64,000 nt of DNA, from positions 3,091,501 through 3,155,500 of the forward strand of contig NZ_CP060295.1 of the NCBI RefSeq assembly GCF_014302995.1. Reading direction: 5' to 3'. The position numbers were made by a program, and so were the translations under genes. Shown piece by piece: positions 62,247 to 64,000 of the stretch. The stretch's first letter is position 1, and the number at the start of each line of letters is the position of its first letter. The notes below the pieces were generated by a model that saw only the letters and a list, made by a program, of their open reading frames with translations, was not told the DNA's origin and did no database searches. This stretch comes from Variovorax sp. PAMC26660. Its GTDB lineage: Bacteria > Pseudomonadota > Gammaproteobacteria > Burkholderiales > Burkholderiaceae_C.

Positions 62247-64000
62247 ATGGCGTGGATATCGAGATGGGGGTGGGGTCGCCCTGCACGTCATCGTGCGGGG
62301 ACTGCGGCAGCGCTCGGGCTTGCAGGCATTCTTCTCCTGGGCTTCGGTCCTTCGGCAACGGCACAGCAACAGGCATCGGGTGCCGAGGCTGCCGCCGACC
62401 GGATGGAGCAGGCGCGGCTGGCCGACACCGACACCTTGCTGGCACTGACCAGCGAAGGCGCCGTGCTCTACGGGCAGGACGCGGTCAAGCTCTCGGGCTA
62501 CCAGTACTGCAGCCAGGCCGTCGCATTGGCCGAGGCCGGCGAGTTTCGCCAGAGCGTGCGTGCCGCGAGCAAGGCGCTGCACCTGGCCAATGCCACCAAC
62601 GATCCGAACCTGATGGCGATGGCCAATCGCGACCTCGCGATCGTCTACAGCTATTCGGGCCAGCTCGAAAAAGCAGAAGAGTTCGCGCGCGAAGCGCTCA
62701 AGCATCCGGCGCGCGACCCCAAGCTGGTCGTCGGCCCGGTGCAGAAAGTGATCGGCGACGTGCGCACGCGGCGCGGCGATTTCTCGGGCGCCGTGCTCAG
62801 CTATGACGAGGCCTTGGCCAACAGTTCATCGCGCTATGCGCCGCTGGTGCAGGCCTCGCTGGTCAATGCGCTGATCGAATCGGGCGATGCGGTGCGGGCG
62901 CGCGAAGTGCTCGGCACCATGGCGCCGCCGAAAGACGCACCGCTCACAGCGCAGCTCGACCGCACGCGCGCACGCCTGCTGCTGGCCGAGAACAAGCCGG
63001 CCGAGGCACGCGATGCGTACCGTGCGCTCACTGCGCGCCAGGTCGGCGTCGACACCGAGTACTACCGCCTCTGGGCCTGGGACGGCGTGGCGCGCAGCGA
63101 ACTCGCGCTCGGCCAGAAGCAAGCCGCGGCCGAAGCCGTGGGCCGCGCGCTCGGTGACGTCGACAAGGTGCGCGCGAAGTTCCGCAGCGAAGAATTCAAG
63201 ATGGGCCTGTTCTCGGACCTGCAGACGGTGTTCGAGCGCGGTGTGTCGATCTACAGTGACGCGGGCGATGCGCGCCAGGCCTTCGAGGTCAGCGAGCACA
63301 GCCGCTCGCGCGCGCTGCTCGACGCGGTGCGCGGCCGCGCGAAGATCAGCGAGCAGGCGGCCAACACCGTCGACCTCGCCACGCTGCAGCGCATGTTGGC
63401 ACCCGACGAGCGCGTGGTGCAGTTCCACTCGTTGCCCGACCGGCTGGTGGTGTGGGTCGTCAGCTCGAGCAGCATCACCGAGAAGACGGTGGCAGTGAAG
63501 CGCGACGATCTCAACGAGCTGGTCGAGACCTTCCGCAACTCCATCGTGCGCGGGCGCCGCACGGCCATCACCAATGCCGACAAGCTGGGCGCCGCGCTGC
63601 TCGGGCCGCTGGGGCTGGCACCGGGCCAGCGGCTGATCGTCGTGCCGCACGGGCCGTTGCACTACCTGCCGTTCCAGGCGCTGCGCCTGGACGGCCGCTA
63701 TGTGATCGAGACGCACCCGGTGTCGGTGGCGCCGTCCATCAGCATCGCCGTGCAACTGGCGCAGCGCACGCCGCGCGTGAGCGCCTCGCTGGTGGCCTTC
63801 GGCAATCCGCGCATCGAAGACAAGTACGACCTGCCCGGTGCCGAGTCCGAGGTGAAGCAGCTCGCGCAACTGTTCCCGCGCAACACCGTGTACATGGGCG
63901 CCGCCGCCACCAAGACGCAGTTCCGCGATGTGGCTTCGCGCTCGCCGCTGATGCATGTGGCGGCGCATGCGGAGGCCGATGCGGTCGATCCGCTGTACTC
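62247..64000 (+). CDS. Exported TPR-CHAT protease-like protein, 3' end outside window
   Basis: Partial protein, at least 584 residues, from ATG 62247 with GGGGGA 8 bases upstream. A signal peptide or anchor (ALGLAGILLLGFGPSATAQ at ~25-43) is followed by TPR-like helical repeats (~60-380: LAEAGEFRQSVRAASKALHL, YSYSGQLEKAEEFAREALK). A CHAT domain starts near 385 (LQRMLAPDERVVQFHSLPD, LIVVPHGPLHYLPFQAL); the catalytic His is in LMHVAAHAEADAVDP at the edge. The catalytic Cys lies beyond the window. CHAT proteins are caspase-like; an exported one is unusual. Upstream, 62105-62246 contains a GAGGG-TACC-CCCTC dyad near 62140-62154. Confidence 0.88.
   Translation, partial: MAWISRWGWGRPARHRAGTAAALGLAGILLLGFGPSATAQQQASGAEAAADRMEQARLADTDTLLALTSEGAVLYGQDAVKLSGYQYCSQAVALAEAGEFRQSVRAASKALHLANATNDPNLMAMANRDLAIVYSYSGQLEKAEEFAREALKHPARDPKLVVGPVQKVIGDVRTRRGDFSGAVLSYDEALANSSSRYAPLVQASLVNALIESGDAVRAREVLGTMAPPKDAPLTAQLDRTRARLLLAENKPAEARDAYRALTARQVGVDTEYYRLWAWDGVARSELALGQKQAAAEAVGRALGDVDKVRAKFRSEEFKMGLFSDLQTVFERGVSIYSDAGDARQAFEVSEHSRSRALLDAVRGRAKISEQAANTVDLATLQRMLAPDERVVQFHSLPDRLVVWVVSSSSITEKTVAVKRDDLNELVETFRNSIVRGRRTAITNADKLGAALLGPLGLAPGQRLIVVPHGPLHYLPFQALRLDGRYVIETHPVSVAPSISIAVQLAQRTPRVSASLVAFGNPRIEDKYDLPGAESEVKQLAQLFPRNTVYMGAAATKTQFRDVASRSPLMHVAAHAEADAVDPLY

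Overview
This window is a GC-rich (by eye about two thirds G+C), gene-dense piece of a bacterial chromosome. The gene content fits a Variovorax-like member of the Comamonadaceae (Burkholderiales). The pointers are several Bug-type tripartite tricarboxylate transporter (TTT) receptors with no membrane partners nearby, the order argS - SPOR protein - dsbA, the lptA-lptB-rpoN run, the Gcr-type membrane protein usually called a site-specific recombinase, and a Ku/LigD repair pair. That is an inference from gene families, not a database match. I saw no rRNA, tRNA, CRISPR array, prophage or insertion sequence.

Layout. 1-5.6 kb: an MFS transporter cut by the window edge, malate synthase G, a HisC-like aminotransferase and a Bug receptor. 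5.9-10.8 kb: a catabolic island in which an IclR regulator diverges from an HMG-CoA-lyase-like enzyme, a family III CoA-transferase and a second Bug receptor, followed by a LysR regulator. 10.9-20.2 kb: housekeeping and envelope genes (DUF2214, a PsiF-like protein, argS, SPOR, dsbA, lptA, lptB, rpoN and a phospholipase D lipoprotein). 20.2-31.2 kb: LysE exporter, cytochrome b561 with two YceI proteins, hybrid histidine kinase, rRNA methyltransferase, PIN protein, kinase-like protein, stand-alone glutamate-synthase-like enzyme and a SEC-C protein. 31.6-41 kb: two MFS transporters, pncC, pgpA, a second catabolic island (LysR divergent from a Bug receptor and an FAD monooxygenase) and thiL. 42-50 kb: a lipoprotein hydrolase, then a tightly packed minus-strand run (RDD/GYF protein, apaG, Gcr, Kef-type antiporter, YbdK ligase). 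50-64 kb: rpe, an aspartoacylase-family enzyme, ku-ligD, a transglutaminase-like protein, katE, a MocR regulator divergent from an EamA exporter, and an exported TPR-CHAT protein cut by the right edge.

Two themes link the genes. The first is uptake and catabolism of organic acids: TTT receptors sit next to CoA-transferase, lyase or oxygenase genes under IclR or LysR control, feeding central carbon metabolism (malate synthase). The second is stress and envelope maintenance: Ku/LigD, monofunctional catalase, DsbA, Lpt transport, YceI/b561 and a Kef-type antiporter translationally coupled to a glutamate-cysteine ligase homologue.

The most striking non-coding signal is a dispersed element of about 250 bp, present three times (5611-5858, 23304-23554, 31307-31557). 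Each copy folds as two long hairpins whose loops are complementary to each other over 37 nt, has short inverted ends, and shows a compensatory base-pair change between copies. Two other palindromic elements (14353-14476 and 55924-56037) are unrelated to it in sequence.
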